64,000 nucleotides of DNA from UBA8106 sp964569695 (GTDB taxonomy: Bacteria; Acidobacteriota; Vicinamibacteria; Vicinamibacterales; UBA823): NCBI GenBank assembly GCA_964569695.1, contig CAZMUA010000003.1, positions 1 to 64,000 on the forward strand. The letters are read 5' to 3'. The translations under genes were made by a program, and so were the position numbers. Position 1 is the stretch's first letter. Every line of letters starts with the position of its first letter. The notes under the pieces are model-generated. The model saw only the letters and a list, made by a program, of their open reading frames with translations. It made no database searches and was not told the origin of the DNA. Positions 7,892 through 17,027 of this stretch are shown piece by piece.

Positions 7892-9562
7892 TTACGCGGC
7901 CTTCTCGGATTGTTGCAGCTCTCTTCGGATTTGCAAGAAACGAAGAGAGCCTTCTATTACCAACCAGGCAGCGAGTACGAGTAATCCAACTCCTATCACG
8001 AAGAGAAGTAATTGGTCTTTCAGATAAAAAGTTTGGATATTTGACGCCATCGCTGCGATTGTTGTGATTAGCATGAAAACCATCGGGACAAATGTATACA
8101 GACAATTCTTGCGACGAATTACGAGATATAACGTGACTGTGATGAGTGTCAATCCTCCAAGCAGCTGATTCGTTGTTCCAAAGAGGGCCCAGAGTGCAAG
8201 TCCCGCTGATTGCCCATCAATCTTGAAGAAGGCGAATAACCCGATTGCCACAACAGCGAGTGCAGATGAGATATAGCGACCTCCGAGTAAAGGCATGCCA
8301 AGCGTTTCCGAAACTTCTTGGAGATTGTAACGAAGCAGGCGAGTGGCGGAATCCAACGTTGTCAACGCGAATGAAACGGCAACCAGCGCAATGAAAGCAC
8401 TGCCTACAGCAGTCGGAATACCTAGTTGGTTTAAAAAGAGCGCAGATCCATTAATGAATGCGTTCATGCTTTGACCAAGCCCTTGGGCCACATTCCAACT
8501 TGCATAGTGCGTTTGCCAGGCTTCAGCGTTGATGAAACCGGCCGTGCAGGCCATCACAGCAACGAGCCCAAGTAGGCTTTCTCCGATCATCGCGCCGTAT
8601 CCGATAAACGGGGCGTCAGTTTCTTTATTTAGTTGCTTGGCCGTTGTTCCGGATGAGACTAATGCATGAAAGCCAGAGATCGCGCCGCAGGCAAGAACGA
8701 TAAATACAAAAGGAAAAAGTGGTGGTGCACCTTCCGGATTGAGGTTGAGGGGTGGGGCAACGAAATCCGGCCGTAAGAGAAAGAAGCCGCTAAACAACAG
8801 TGCCAGTCCCAAGTAGAGCAAGAGTGCATTCAGATAATCTCGAGGTTGAAGCAGCAACCAAACGGGCAAGATTGAGGCGACAAAGGCGTAGGCGAGCATT
8901 ATCGTGGCCCACGTATCTGAAGCAAGATTCGGTGTGGGAAGTTTCAGCCCAAGTATGATAGCCCCGAGACTTAAAGTGAAAGCCACCAAAGTCACCGGTA
9001 GTAATTTAACGCCTTTTTTATAGAGTAACGCCCCCATAACCAGAGCAAGGGCGATTAGCGAGAAACTAGGGAGTACCGTTTCAGGATAAAAATCGGCCGT
9101 GAACAACTGTGCCACGATTTGGACGAAGACTCCCATGGCAAGAGAAATAAAGAAGATGATTAGGATGTGAAAGAGACTCTTCGCCCGTGAACCGATGACT
9201 GATTCCGTGATTTTTCCGATTGACTGGCCTCCGGAGCGGATACTTAGCACAAGCGCAGTGAAATCGTGCACCGCACCAATCAGTATGGTGCCGAAAACCA
9301 CCCAAAACAGGGCTGGCACCCAGCCCCAAATTACAGCGATGGCTGGGCCAAGCATGGGTGACAGGCCAGCGATTGAAGCGTAATGGTGACCAAATAATAT
9401 GTACCGCGGGCATGGTACGTAATCGAAACCGTCATATTTTGTGTGCGCTGGTGTTTTGGTCTCTGGATCAAGTTCAAACACGCGATTGGCGATTCGAAGT
9501 GCGTAATAGCGGTACCCGAGCCAATACAGGACGAAACACACGAGCACGACGAAAATGGTCAT
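7892..9562 (-). CDS. cstA: CstA-family peptide/pyruvate transporter
   Basis: Polytopic inner-membrane protein, 556 residues, shorter at the C-terminus than E. coli CstA (about 700). Family signatures are YDGFDYVPCPRYILFGHHYASIAGLSPMLGP spread over residues 44-75 (only key parts: YVPCPRYILFGHH), GAVHDFTALVLSIR, HALVSSGTTAKQL, and ALTTLDSATRLLRYNLQE. The family includes the E. coli carbon-starvation protein CstA and pyruvate transporter BtsT; uptake of small peptides or pyruvate is the known role. It lies convergent to the dipeptidase unit, with a 45-base gap that contains no clear terminator. The context of peptidases and a peptide ABC importer fits uptake of peptide breakdown products. Confidence 0.93.
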   Translation of the reverse strand: MTIFVVLVCFVLYWLGYRYYALRIANRVFELDPETKTPAHTKYDGFDYVPCPRYILFGHHYASIAGLSPMLGPAIAVIWGWVPALFWVVFGTILIGAVHDFTALVLSIRSGGQSIGKITESVIGSRAKSLFHILIIFFISLAMGVFVQIVAQLFTADFYPETVLPSFSLIALALVMGALLYKKGVKLLPVTLVAFTLSLGAIILGLKLPTPNLASDTWATIMLAYAFVASILPVWLLLQPRDYLNALLLYLGLALLFSGFFLLRPDFVAPPLNLNPEGAPPLFPFVFIVLACGAISGFHALVSSGTTAKQLNKETDAPFIGYGAMIGESLLGLVAVMACTAGFINAEAWQTHYASWNVAQGLGQSMNAFINGSALFLNQLGIPTAVGSAFIALVAVSFALTTLDSATRLLRYNLQEVSETLGMPLLGGRYISSALAVVAIGLFAFFKIDGQSAGLALWALFGTTNQLLGGLTLITVTLYLVIRRKNCLYTFVPMVFMLITTIAAMASNIQTFYLKDQLLLFVIGVGLLVLAAWLVIEGSLRFLQIRRELQQSEKAA

Positions 9563-9619
9563 GTGCAGTACATGCTATTGACGAGCTTGTCGTTTCGCAA
9601 GTAGTCTGGCTTTTAATTG

Positions 9620-10474
9620 ATGTCTGAGCTCTCCCGAAAAGTATCCGCCTTACGTGTGCTATTGCACGATCTCAAGCGCGTTGTGGTCTGTTTCTCGGGT
9701 GGCGTCGACTCAGGCTACCTAGTTGCAGAGTCGTTTGCGGCCCTCGGCAAGAAAGCCTTGGCGTTGACAGCTGTTTCACCGAGTCTTGCGCCGGAAGAGG
9801 GGGCCCATGCACAGCGACTTGCAAAAGAAATAGGGGTGCGGCACCTCCTCGTTGAGACTCAGGAATTAGACGACCCTCGGTACACTGCCAACCCAGTCAA
9901 TCGCTGCTATTTCTGCAAGATAGAAACCTATGGTGTGGCAATTGAGCATGCGCGTGGTCTCGGAGTGCCACATGTACTGGATGGGTTTAATCTGGACGAT
10001 CGTGGGGATCATCGTCCAGGGCGACAAGCCGCGGTCAAATATGGTGTGCGATCACCGCTTGATGAACTCAATTTCACAAAAACTGATATTCGGGAAGCGG
10101 CGCGCCGTATCGATTTACCGATTTGGGACAAGCCAGCGCTAGCATGTCTGTCCAGCCGGGTGCCTTACGGCACAGAGATCACGCGGTTCAAGTTAGAGCA
10201 GGTAAACGACTGCGAGCAGGTATTACATACTCATGGATTTCGTGTTTGTCGTGTACGACACCATGGTGCGATGGCTCGCATTGAGGTGTTACCTGACGAG
10301 ATCGAACGCTTACTGTTACCGGAAATGCGTGAGGTGGTCGTTCGAGAGTTTCGAACTGCTGGTTTTCATCAAGTGACGGTGGATCTTCAGGGTTATCGGT
10401 CTGGTTCATTAAACGAGGCAGTTTTGTCCAAGGATGCGACCAAAAGCATCGTGTCTCTTACGTCAGATTCTTAA
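9620..10474 (+). CDS. larE: LarE-type ATP-dependent sacrificial sulfur transferase
   Basis: 284-residue PP-loop ATPase. SGGVDS (residues 26-31) is the pyrophosphatase loop. NRCYFCK gives Cys96 and Cys99, and KPALACLSSRVPYG gives Cys176, the same number as the sacrificial cysteine of Lactobacillus plantarum LarE. LarE makes the thiocarboxylates of the nickel-pincer nucleotide cofactor of lactate racemase and relatives. ATG 9620 is used; a TTG immediately before it is possible. larA, larB and larC are not in the window, so any pathway partners lie elsewhere. It is divergent from cstA and convergent with a class V aminotransferase whose end is 13 bases away. Confidence 0.9.
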   Translation: MSELSRKVSALRVLLHDLKRVVVCFSGGVDSGYLVAESFAALGKKALALTAVSPSLAPEEGAHAQRLAKEIGVRHLLVETQELDDPRYTANPVNRCYFCKIETYGVAIEHARGLGVPHVLDGFNLDDRGDHRPGRQAAVKYGVRSPLDELNFTKTDIREAARRIDLPIWDKPALACLSSRVPYGTEITRFKLEQVNDCEQVLHTHGFRVCRVRHHGAMARIEVLPDEIERLLLPEMREVVVREFRTAGFHQVTVDLQGYRSGSLNEAVLSKDATKSIVSLTSDS

Positions 10475-10487
10475 GCAAGAATGATTC

Positions 10488-11627
10488 CTACCTTGCGAGT
10501 TCTGACTTTTCAATTTCTTCTAACGCTTCGACGAAGCGGTCAACATCTTCAAAAGTGTTAAAAATGTGAAGTGAGACTCGCACCCCGCGACCGCGCGCCG
10601 CTGTCAAGATGTTCCTTTGCGTGAGTGCCTTTACAACCTCTTCCGGATTTTGTACTACAACTATTGTGATACCGGCGCGATCACGTCGATCGCTTGGCGA
10701 TGCAATCTCAAAATTTCTCTCGTGTAAAACTTCGTGTAAGTAATCAGTGAGTTCGTGAATGCGAGCTTCAATGTGGCTCGGCCCAATTTTTACGAGCAGA
10801 TCGATGGCAGCACCAAGTGAAAAAATGCCAGCGAAATTCGGACAGCCCACTTCAAGTGCGGCTGCGGTGTTCTTCAGGTTCAGTTCATTATTTATTAGCA
10901 ACTCTGGCTGGCGGGCACTGAGCCAGCCCGCGATGGGGAAACGACCCGACTGCAGATGCTGTTTGGCCAGGTAAATGACGGCAATGCCATAGCCAGCCAT
11001 CGTCCACTTGTAACCACTGAAAACGAGAGCGTCAATCCGCGCATCGTGTACATTGAGTGGAATGGCTCCAATGGATTGTGAAGCGTCGACAGCGAGTAGA
11101 ATATTTCGGTCGTGACAGAGTTGTCCCAATGCGATGAGATCTTGATAGAAGCCGGTCCTGTATTGCACAGAACTAGTGACAATTACACGCGTCTCTGGTG
11201 AGATTGCATCTTCGATTTTACGCATTGGAAGCAATCCTGCCGGGTCCGACTCAATGAATCTCATCGTCGAGCGCTGCTGGAGCCAAGGAAGCGTGGACGA
11301 TGGGAATTCGTCAGCCAGCGTAAGAACTTCACCTTTGGTTCCGAACATTTGAGCTACTAGATTCATGCCGTGCGACGAACTGAAAGTGAATGCGATTTCT
11401 TCGGGGTTTGCACCAATGAAGTTAGCTGTTTTCGCTCGGACGGTTTCCACTTCTGCTAACCATCTATCCCAAGGTAAATCGCCTTGAGACGCCATTTCTT
11501 CGTAGTAGCGGATTCCAGCCCGACTGGCCGGAATCGAAATTGGCGGGGCACCTGCAGTAGCCAGATAGGTATATTTCTTAGCAGCAGGAAACAGGTCACG
11601 AATTGTGTTCCAATTAGGTTTGGTCAT
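10488..11627 (-). CDS. Class V aminotransferase family protein, cytosolic
   Basis: 379-residue PLP enzyme, fold-type I. Visible are the N-terminal TYLATAGAPP (class V style), the cofactor-phosphate region FSSSHGMNLVA, the PLP-ring Asp in LLAVDASQSIGAIPL, and the Schiff-base lysine in VFSGYKWTMAGYGIA. No signal peptide, unlike the Tat-exported class V protein at 4.6-5.9 kb; the two are only distantly alike. The substrate is unknown; cysteine desulfurase-like, kynureninase-like and transaminase functions all occur in this family. Its upstream region, shared with the divergent peptide ABC operon, carries repeats at 11652-11721. Confidence 0.87.
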   Translation of the reverse strand: MTKPNWNTIRDLFPAAKKYTYLATAGAPPISIPASRAGIRYYEEMASQGDLPWDRWLAEVETVRAKTANFIGANPEEIAFTFSSSHGMNLVAQMFGTKGEVLTLADEFPSSTLPWLQQRSTMRFIESDPAGLLPMRKIEDAISPETRVIVTSSVQYRTGFYQDLIALGQLCHDRNILLAVDASQSIGAIPLNVHDARIDALVFSGYKWTMAGYGIAVIYLAKQHLQSGRFPIAGWLSARQPELLINNELNLKNTAAALEVGCPNFAGIFSLGAAIDLLVKIGPSHIEARIHELTDYLHEVLHERNFEIASPSDRRDRAGITIVVVQNPEEVVKALTQRNILTAARGRGVRVSLHIFNTFEDVDRFVEALEEIEKSELAR

Positions 11628-11651
11628 GACTTAAGGAATTTATCTAAAAGG

Positions 11652-11721
11652 GTTCTCGGTGGTTAATTAATCATACTCCGGTGGTTAAACAGAACTTAGA
11701 TGAGATTTTGGATTCTCATCT
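11652..11721. promoter_or_regulatory. Tandem direct repeats and palindrome in a divergent control region
   Basis: Between the class V aminotransferase and the peptide ABC operon, CGGTGGTTAA occurs at 11657-11666 and again at 11679-11688, a spacing of 22 bases or two helical turns. GTTCT (11652-11656) and AGAAC (11691-11695) flank the pair as an inverted repeat. Immediately after, AGATGAGA (11698-11705) and TCTCATCT (11714-11721) form a perfect 8-base inverted repeat with an 8-base centre. This arrangement looks like an operator array. The repeats are seen directly; the function is inferred. No adjacent regulator gene is present. Confidence 0.45.
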
Positions 11722-11789
11722 TGAAGTGAACTACCGGTAAAATAGCTTTCTCGCAAAACTAGGTCACTTCCAACGCAGGAGAGTCGATC

Positions 11790-13748
11790 ATGAGGATGCG
11801 TACATTTTGGGTAATGTTGATTGGGTCTGCCATCACGATTGGGTGTGGCGGCGACGTACCGACTACAGTTGATCCGCCTGGTCAAGCGGTGACGCCAACT
11901 GAGCCCGTATCGGTTGATAAGAATGACTACCCAGTTTTTCCAGAGAAGGATCTGAATGCTGATCCAAGTGTTTCAGCGGATGCTGGCGGTGCTGGTTTTG
12001 TCGGTAACGCTTGGGAAACTAATACCGCTTTCGACTTGATGGGTGATCCGCATGCCGTGAAAGGTGGCCAATTCCATTCTCACGAACGTGACTTTCCGAC
12101 CACGTTTAGGTACCACGGTCCCAACACAAGCGAGTTTGACTTAATGCTTAATGGCATGGTTTACGAGAGCTTGCTGACTCTGCATTCCACGACGAACCAA
12201 TGGATTCCGTCGATTGCAACCCACTGGAAGATTTCCGACGACCATATGACCTTTCGATATCGAATCAATCCCAACGCGCGTTTTTCAAATGGGGAAGCGG
12301 TAAGGTCTGAAGATGTCATCGCAACTTGGGATTTAATGATGGATGACGGCCTTCAGGATCCTGCATCCAAGCTGGTTTACTCGAAGTTCGAACGGCCGGT
12401 AGCCGAGAGTCCGTATATTGTGCGAGTTACCAGCCAACAGTTGAACTGGAGAAATTTCTTATATTTTTCTGGCATGCCGATATATCCGGCCTCTGTACTC
12501 AAGACGATCGATGGTGCGACGTATATTTCCGATTACAACTACAAGATGTTGCCAGGCTCTGGGCCGTACCTGGTTAACGAGGCTGACGTTGATCGCGGAA
12601 ATCGTGTGATTATTCGCCGCCGGCCTAATTATTGGGCGGAAAGTCATCGAAGAAATATAGGCTTAGGTAACTTTGACGAGATCCATCAAATTGTCGTTCG
12701 GGATGACAACCTGGCTTTTGAAATGTTCAAGCGAGGCGATCTTGATTACTACTATGTGAACGTCTCGAGAGAGTGGATCGAAGAACTCGATATCGAACCC
12801 GTCCAGCGTGGGCTTTTACAGAAGCGCAAGGTATTCAATGAGTATCCCTTAGGTCTTTCAGGTATTGCGTTTAATACGAGACGGGCACCTTGGGATGATC
12901 GTCAAGTACGTCAAGCCTTGACGCATCTCTATAATCGTGAGCAGTTAATTGAGAAGCTGTTCTTTAACGAATACACACCAAAGAATACATATTTTTCTGG
13001 TCCATATAAGAATCTTGATAATCCGAAAAACCCATACAACCCAGAGCGCGCGGTAGAGTTGCTAGCCAATGCCGGTTGGACGGAGCGTGATACCCAAGGA
13101 CGGCTCATTAAAGATGGTCGTCCACTTACGGCGGAATTACTCTACGGACAGCAGGGACTGGAACCCTCATATACGATCTTCCAGGAAGATCTACGCCGTG
13201 TTGGTATCACGCTGAATCTTCGGCTCGTGACGTTCGAGACGATGATTCAACTTATCGACGAACGACGCTTTGATCTGGTGGCCGTTGCCTATACGGGTTT
13301 GTTGTTTCCGAATCCAGAGACGACAGTGCATTCATCGTTGGCAGATCCTGACAACACGAACAACATTACTGGTGTCAAGAACGACCGTATTGACCAATTG
13401 CTTGAAGCGTACGATAAAGAATTCGATCAAGGAGCTCGCGAAACGATCATTCGTGAAATTGATGGAATTCTGGCAAATCTACACCACTATATTCTCGGGT
13501 GGGAGGCGCCGTTCTATCGGATTGCGTTTTGGAATAAGTTTGGTCAACCAGATGGCTATTTGTCTCGTTTTGGGTACTACCGAGATCCGTTGACGCTGTG
13601 GTGGATCGACCCTCAGCAAGAAGCGCGTTTCCGTGAAAGCATGGGGAGTGCTTCCAGTACACTTGAGGTGGGTGAGACAGATGTGCACTACTGGGAGCAG
13701 TATGTCGAACGTATTGGACAGGAATTACCGACACCGGGTATCGAGTAG
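11790..13748 (+). CDS. Peptide ABC transporter substrate-binding lipoprotein (family 5, YejA-like)
   Basis: 652 residues. A short signal peptide ends at Cys (AITIGCGGD), followed by a Pro/Thr-rich linker and then a family 5 extracellular solute-binding domain. KGGQFHSHERDFPTTFRY and the later FSNGEAVRSEDVIATWD, GSGPYLV, RRRPNYWAE and FNTRRAPWDDRQVRQAL are typical of oligopeptide- and YejA-type binding proteins. It presents peptides to the permeases encoded next. The ribosome site AGGAGA precedes the ATG. First gene of a five-gene importer operon; the 95-base gap to the first permease holds a ribosome-site-like AAGGAG but no gene. Confidence 0.93.
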   Translation: MRMRTFWVMLIGSAITIGCGGDVPTTVDPPGQAVTPTEPVSVDKNDYPVFPEKDLNADPSVSADAGGAGFVGNAWETNTAFDLMGDPHAVKGGQFHSHERDFPTTFRYHGPNTSEFDLMLNGMVYESLLTLHSTTNQWIPSIATHWKISDDHMTFRYRINPNARFSNGEAVRSEDVIATWDLMMDDGLQDPASKLVYSKFERPVAESPYIVRVTSQQLNWRNFLYFSGMPIYPASVLKTIDGATYISDYNYKMLPGSGPYLVNEADVDRGNRVIIRRRPNYWAESHRRNIGLGNFDEIHQIVVRDDNLAFEMFKRGDLDYYYVNVSREWIEELDIEPVQRGLLQKRKVFNEYPLGLSGIAFNTRRAPWDDRQVRQALTHLYNREQLIEKLFFNEYTPKNTYFSGPYKNLDNPKNPYNPERAVELLANAGWTERDTQGRLIKDGRPLTAELLYGQQGLEPSYTIFQEDLRRVGITLNLRLVTFETMIQLIDERRFDLVAVAYTGLLFPNPETTVHSSLADPDNTNNITGVKNDRIDQLLEAYDKEFDQGARETIIREIDGILANLHHYILGWEAPFYRIAFWNKFGQPDGYLSRFGYYRDPLTLWWIDPQQEARFRESMGSASSTLEVGETDVHYWEQYVERIGQELPTPGIE

Positions 13749-13843
13749 CAAGTGTGCCACACAAGGAGCCGTCCAAACTTCCCTCCGGTTTAGGGTCGTT
13801 ACCACTGTCGCGCTCTGTGTAACCGTCATGTAATGACTACATC

Positions 13844-14875
13844 ATGACTGCTTACTTCCTTAGGCGTTTTTTGTTGATCATCCCAACTTTCATCGGGATC
13901 ACAATGGCCGTTTTCGTCATTATGCATTTTGTCCCAGGAGGTCCAGTTGAACGTCAAATAATGCAGTACAGGATGGCTGTCATGACCGAGGGTGCAGTAG
14001 CCGGTGGTGGTACTGAATTTGCGGTTTCGTTACCACAGGATGCGATCGATGAAATTCGACGCTTTTACGGTTTTGATAAACCTGTACATGTGCGATACGG
14101 CCAATGGTTATGGAATGTAGTGCATTTTGATCTCGGCAATTCTTACGTCTATCAGGACCCTGTTTGGGATGTCATTAAGTCGAGATTTCCGGTTTCGATT
14201 TTTTTGGGGTTAACCGGATTTCTGTTGAGCTATATGGTCTGTATTCCACTTGGAGTCATTAAAGCTGTTCGGCACGGTAGTCGTCTTGATTTCGTGAGTA
14301 GCGTGGTTGTATTTCTTGGATATTCCGTGCCTGGTTGGGCCCTTGGGACGGCGCTGCTTGTACTTCTTGGTGGTGGTAGCTTTTGGAACGTATTTCCGCT
14401 TGGTGGGTTTCGTCCATTTAATTGGGAGTACCTTAGTGTAGGTGGCAAAATCTTCGCCCAACTTCATCATATGTTCCTACCGGTCTTGTGTTACATGGTG
14501 GGTTCTTTCGCCACGCTGACAATTCTGACAAAAAATTCCCTCATGGAAAATCTTAGCCAAGATTACGTTCGTACTGCTTTCGCGAAGGGGCTATCTGAGC
14601 GGCGAGTAATCTTTGTCCATGCCTTACGCAACTCAATTATTCCGCTCGCGACTGGTTTGGGCCACGCGTTCAGTTTGGTGCTGGCCGGTTCTTTTCTGAT
14701 TGAAAAAGTTTTCAACATTGATGGGATGGGTTACTTGGGCTACACCTCGATTCTGCAACGTGACTACCCCGTAGCACTGGGTATCTTAGTTGTTGGCAGT
14801 TTACTTATGTTGATAGGAAACATTTTATCCGACGTAATTTACACAGTGATTGACCCACGCATACGGTTTAAATAA
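13844..14875 (+). CDS. Peptide ABC transporter permease 1 (DppB/YejB-like)
   Basis: 343-residue inner-membrane permease. The N-terminus MTAYFLRRFLLIIPTFIGITM is the usual DppB/OppB/YejB start; the PGGPVE segment and a roughly 45-residue periplasmic insert before FYGFDKPVH resemble YejB. The EAA loop appears as DYVRTAFAKGLSERRVIFVHALRN, the contact site for the ATPases, and the C-terminus VIYTVIDPRIRF is canonical. Second gene of the importer operon. Confidence 0.93.
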   Translation: MTAYFLRRFLLIIPTFIGITMAVFVIMHFVPGGPVERQIMQYRMAVMTEGAVAGGGTEFAVSLPQDAIDEIRRFYGFDKPVHVRYGQWLWNVVHFDLGNSYVYQDPVWDVIKSRFPVSIFLGLTGFLLSYMVCIPLGVIKAVRHGSRLDFVSSVVVFLGYSVPGWALGTALLVLLGGGSFWNVFPLGGFRPFNWEYLSVGGKIFAQLHHMFLPVLCYMVGSFATLTILTKNSLMENLSQDYVRTAFAKGLSERRVIFVHALRNSIIPLATGLGHAFSLVLAGSFLIEKVFNIDGMGYLGYTSILQRDYPVALGILVVGSLLMLIGNILSDVIYTVIDPRIRFK

Positions 14876-14907
14876 ATGATCGAATTTCTAAAAACACTGA
14901 GGTGTTG

Positions 14908-16017
14908 GTGGCATCCAGCGAATTAAACAAACAGCACGGAGGGGCAGTCCCTTCGGAATCGATTATTCGTAAACGCCTACGCAAGTTTAAGCGGTTGAAG
15001 CGAGGTTACTGGTCGTTTGTCGCGATCCTCATTGCTTATGTGGTTTCATTTTTTCTCCCGATGCTGGCGAACAATAACGCGATTATCGTGAAGTACGAAG
15101 ATAAGCTGTATTTCCCATTACTTGAGGTTTATCAAGCGACCCAGTTTGGTCAAAGTGCAATTGGCGAGGCGAACTACCGGGCGCTTCGGGAACAATTCAC
15201 TTTGGAAGAATCCAGTGACTGGGTGTTCATGCCGCCATACCCGTATGGTCCCAACGAATCGCTACTTGACGAGTCAGGATTTCCACCACATCCACCGACG
15301 AAACAACACCTCTTTGGTACTGACGACAGAGGACGTGACGTCTTTGTACGCTTGGCTTACGGTTTCCACATTTCAGTTACATTCGCCATTCTCGTCACAT
15401 TGATTAGCTATGCCTTAGGTATTGTTGTTGGTGCAACCTTAGGGTACCTGGGAGGAAAGGTTGACCTGCTCGGGCAGCGCACGATTGAAATCTGGTCATC
15501 CCTACCATTTCTTTATACGGTGATCATTGTGAGTTCCATCATTGTGCCGGTGTACTTACCGGGACGAAACCAGCTTCTTCAACCGGCATTCTGGTTGCTG
15601 GCAATGGTCCTGTCTGCTTTCGGTTGGATGGGTATTACCTATTACGTGCGGGGCGAGTTTTATCGAGAGAAGGTTAAGGACTATGTCGGTGCAGCTCTCT
15701 CGATGGGTGCTTCTGAGCCGACCATTATGTTTAAGCACATTCTTCCCAATTCATTAACCTCGGTTGTTTCATTTGCTCCGTTTGCGATCGTGGCGAACAT
15801 CGGTGCGTTGGTCGCGCTCGATTTTTTAGGTTTTGGTTTACCTGCACCCACACCGAGTTGGGGTGAACTAATTGGTCAAGGTATGAACAACTTGACGAAG
15901 TGGTGGCTCGTACTTTTTCCTCTGGCGGCGGTGTTTGTGACATTGCTACTGGTGGTTTTTATCGGTGAGGCCATCAGAGAAGCCTTCGACCCGAAAGAAT
16001 TTTCTCGATTACGATGA
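14908..16017 (+). CDS. Peptide ABC transporter permease 2 (DppC/YejE-like)
   Basis: 369-residue inner-membrane permease partner. A basic cytosolic N-terminus (RKRLRKFKRLKRGYW) is followed by a first membrane helix and a long periplasmic insert of about 100 residues, as in YejE. Next come HLFGTDDRGRDVFVRLAYG, the EAA loop DYVGAALSMGASEPTIMFKHILPN, and the C-terminal EAIREAFDPKEF. GTG 14908 is chosen because GAGG lies 5 bases before it; GTG 14902 and TTG 14905 are alternatives. The stop overlaps the next gene's start (ATGA). Confidence 0.92.
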   Translation: MASSELNKQHGGAVPSESIIRKRLRKFKRLKRGYWSFVAILIAYVVSFFLPMLANNNAIIVKYEDKLYFPLLEVYQATQFGQSAIGEANYRALREQFTLEESSDWVFMPPYPYGPNESLLDESGFPPHPPTKQHLFGTDDRGRDVFVRLAYGFHISVTFAILVTLISYALGIVVGATLGYLGGKVDLLGQRTIEIWSSLPFLYTVIIVSSIIVPVYLPGRNQLLQPAFWLLAMVLSAFGWMGITYYVRGEFYREKVKDYVGAALSMGASEPTIMFKHILPNSLTSVVSFAPFAIVANIGALVALDFLGFGLPAPTPSWGELIGQGMNNLTKWWLVLFPLAAVFVTLLLVVFIGEAIREAFDPKEFSRLR

Positions 16018-17027
16018 CAACAGGTAGGTCTGAAGAGAACTTGGTTATGCCCGAGGAACCCCTACTGCAAGTGCGTGACCTGCGTACCTACTTTGAAACC
16101 GAAAGTGGCACGGCAAAGGCAGTCAACGGTGTTGATTTCGATATTCGTAAGGGTGAGGTGCTGGGTTTGGTTGGCGAATCTGGCTCTGGCAAAACCGTTA
16201 CTGCTTTAAGTGTGCTCAGACTTGTTCCTGATCCCCCAGGGAAGATTGTGACCGGTAGTGTGCATTATAAGGGACGTAATTTATTACAACTTACTTGGGA
16301 CGAAATTCGCCAGGTGCGCGGCAAAGACATTAGCATGATTTTTCAGGAACCAATGACTTCGTTGAATCCGGTCTTCTCGATCGGCGTGCAAGTTAGCGAG
16401 GTCATATTGGCACACGAACCCTGTTCGAGGGCTGAGGCATTCGACCGTAGTGTGAGGATGCTTGAGTTGGTTGGCATTCCTGATGCGAAATTACGCATGA
16501 GGGACTACCCGCACCATTTTTCAGGTGGTATGCGACAGCGTGTGATGATTGCGATAGCACTCGCGTGTAACCCGTCATTACTCATTGCCGACGAACCCAC
16601 CACGGCGTTGGATGTGACGATCCAGGCACAGATTCTTGAATTAATAGTGCAGGTGAGAGCGCAGCAGGCCGAGGCGGCTGTTTTACTCATCACTCACAAC
16701 TTAGGTGTGGTGGCAGAGACATGTGACCGAGTTATGGTCATGTACGGTGGAAAGATCCAAGAAGTAGCCCCAGTTGACAAAATTTTTGGTGGAGCCCTTC
16801 ACCCCTATACACAAGGATTACTTGCGTCTTTGCCGCGGATCGATGGTGATAGGGCTGAGCGATTGAAAACCATTCCCGGCGCAGTTCCTAGCATCCACGA
16901 CCTTCCGTCGGGTTGTAAGTTCTGTACCCGTTGTGACATGAAAGTCGACGAGTGCGACACCGTTGAACCTGAACTCATCGAGGTTGCGCCTGGTCATTTG
17001 GTGCGATGCCATCTTGTGAACGCGTAA
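16014..17027 (+). CDS. Peptide ABC transporter ATP-binding protein 1 (DppD-like)
   Basis: 337-residue ABC ATPase. Walker A GESGSGKT, Q-loop IFQEPMTSLNPVF, signature FSGGMRQRVMIA, Walker B LLIADEPTTALD and the switch His in LLITHNLGVV are all present. The C-terminal oligopeptide-transporter extension with Cys-rich SGCKFCTRCDM is characteristic of DppD/OppD. The start overlaps the preceding stop by four bases, showing translational coupling; the ATG at 16047 is a possible alternative start. Confidence 0.94.
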   Translation: MTTGRSEENLVMPEEPLLQVRDLRTYFETESGTAKAVNGVDFDIRKGEVLGLVGESGSGKTVTALSVLRLVPDPPGKIVTGSVHYKGRNLLQLTWDEIRQVRGKDISMIFQEPMTSLNPVFSIGVQVSEVILAHEPCSRAEAFDRSVRMLELVGIPDAKLRMRDYPHHFSGGMRQRVMIAIALACNPSLLIADEPTTALDVTIQAQILELIVQVRAQQAEAAVLLITHNLGVVAETCDRVMVMYGGKIQEVAPVDKIFGGALHPYTQGLLASLPRIDGDRAERLKTIPGAVPSIHDLPSGCKFCTRCDMKVDECDTVEPELIEVAPGHLVRCHLVNA

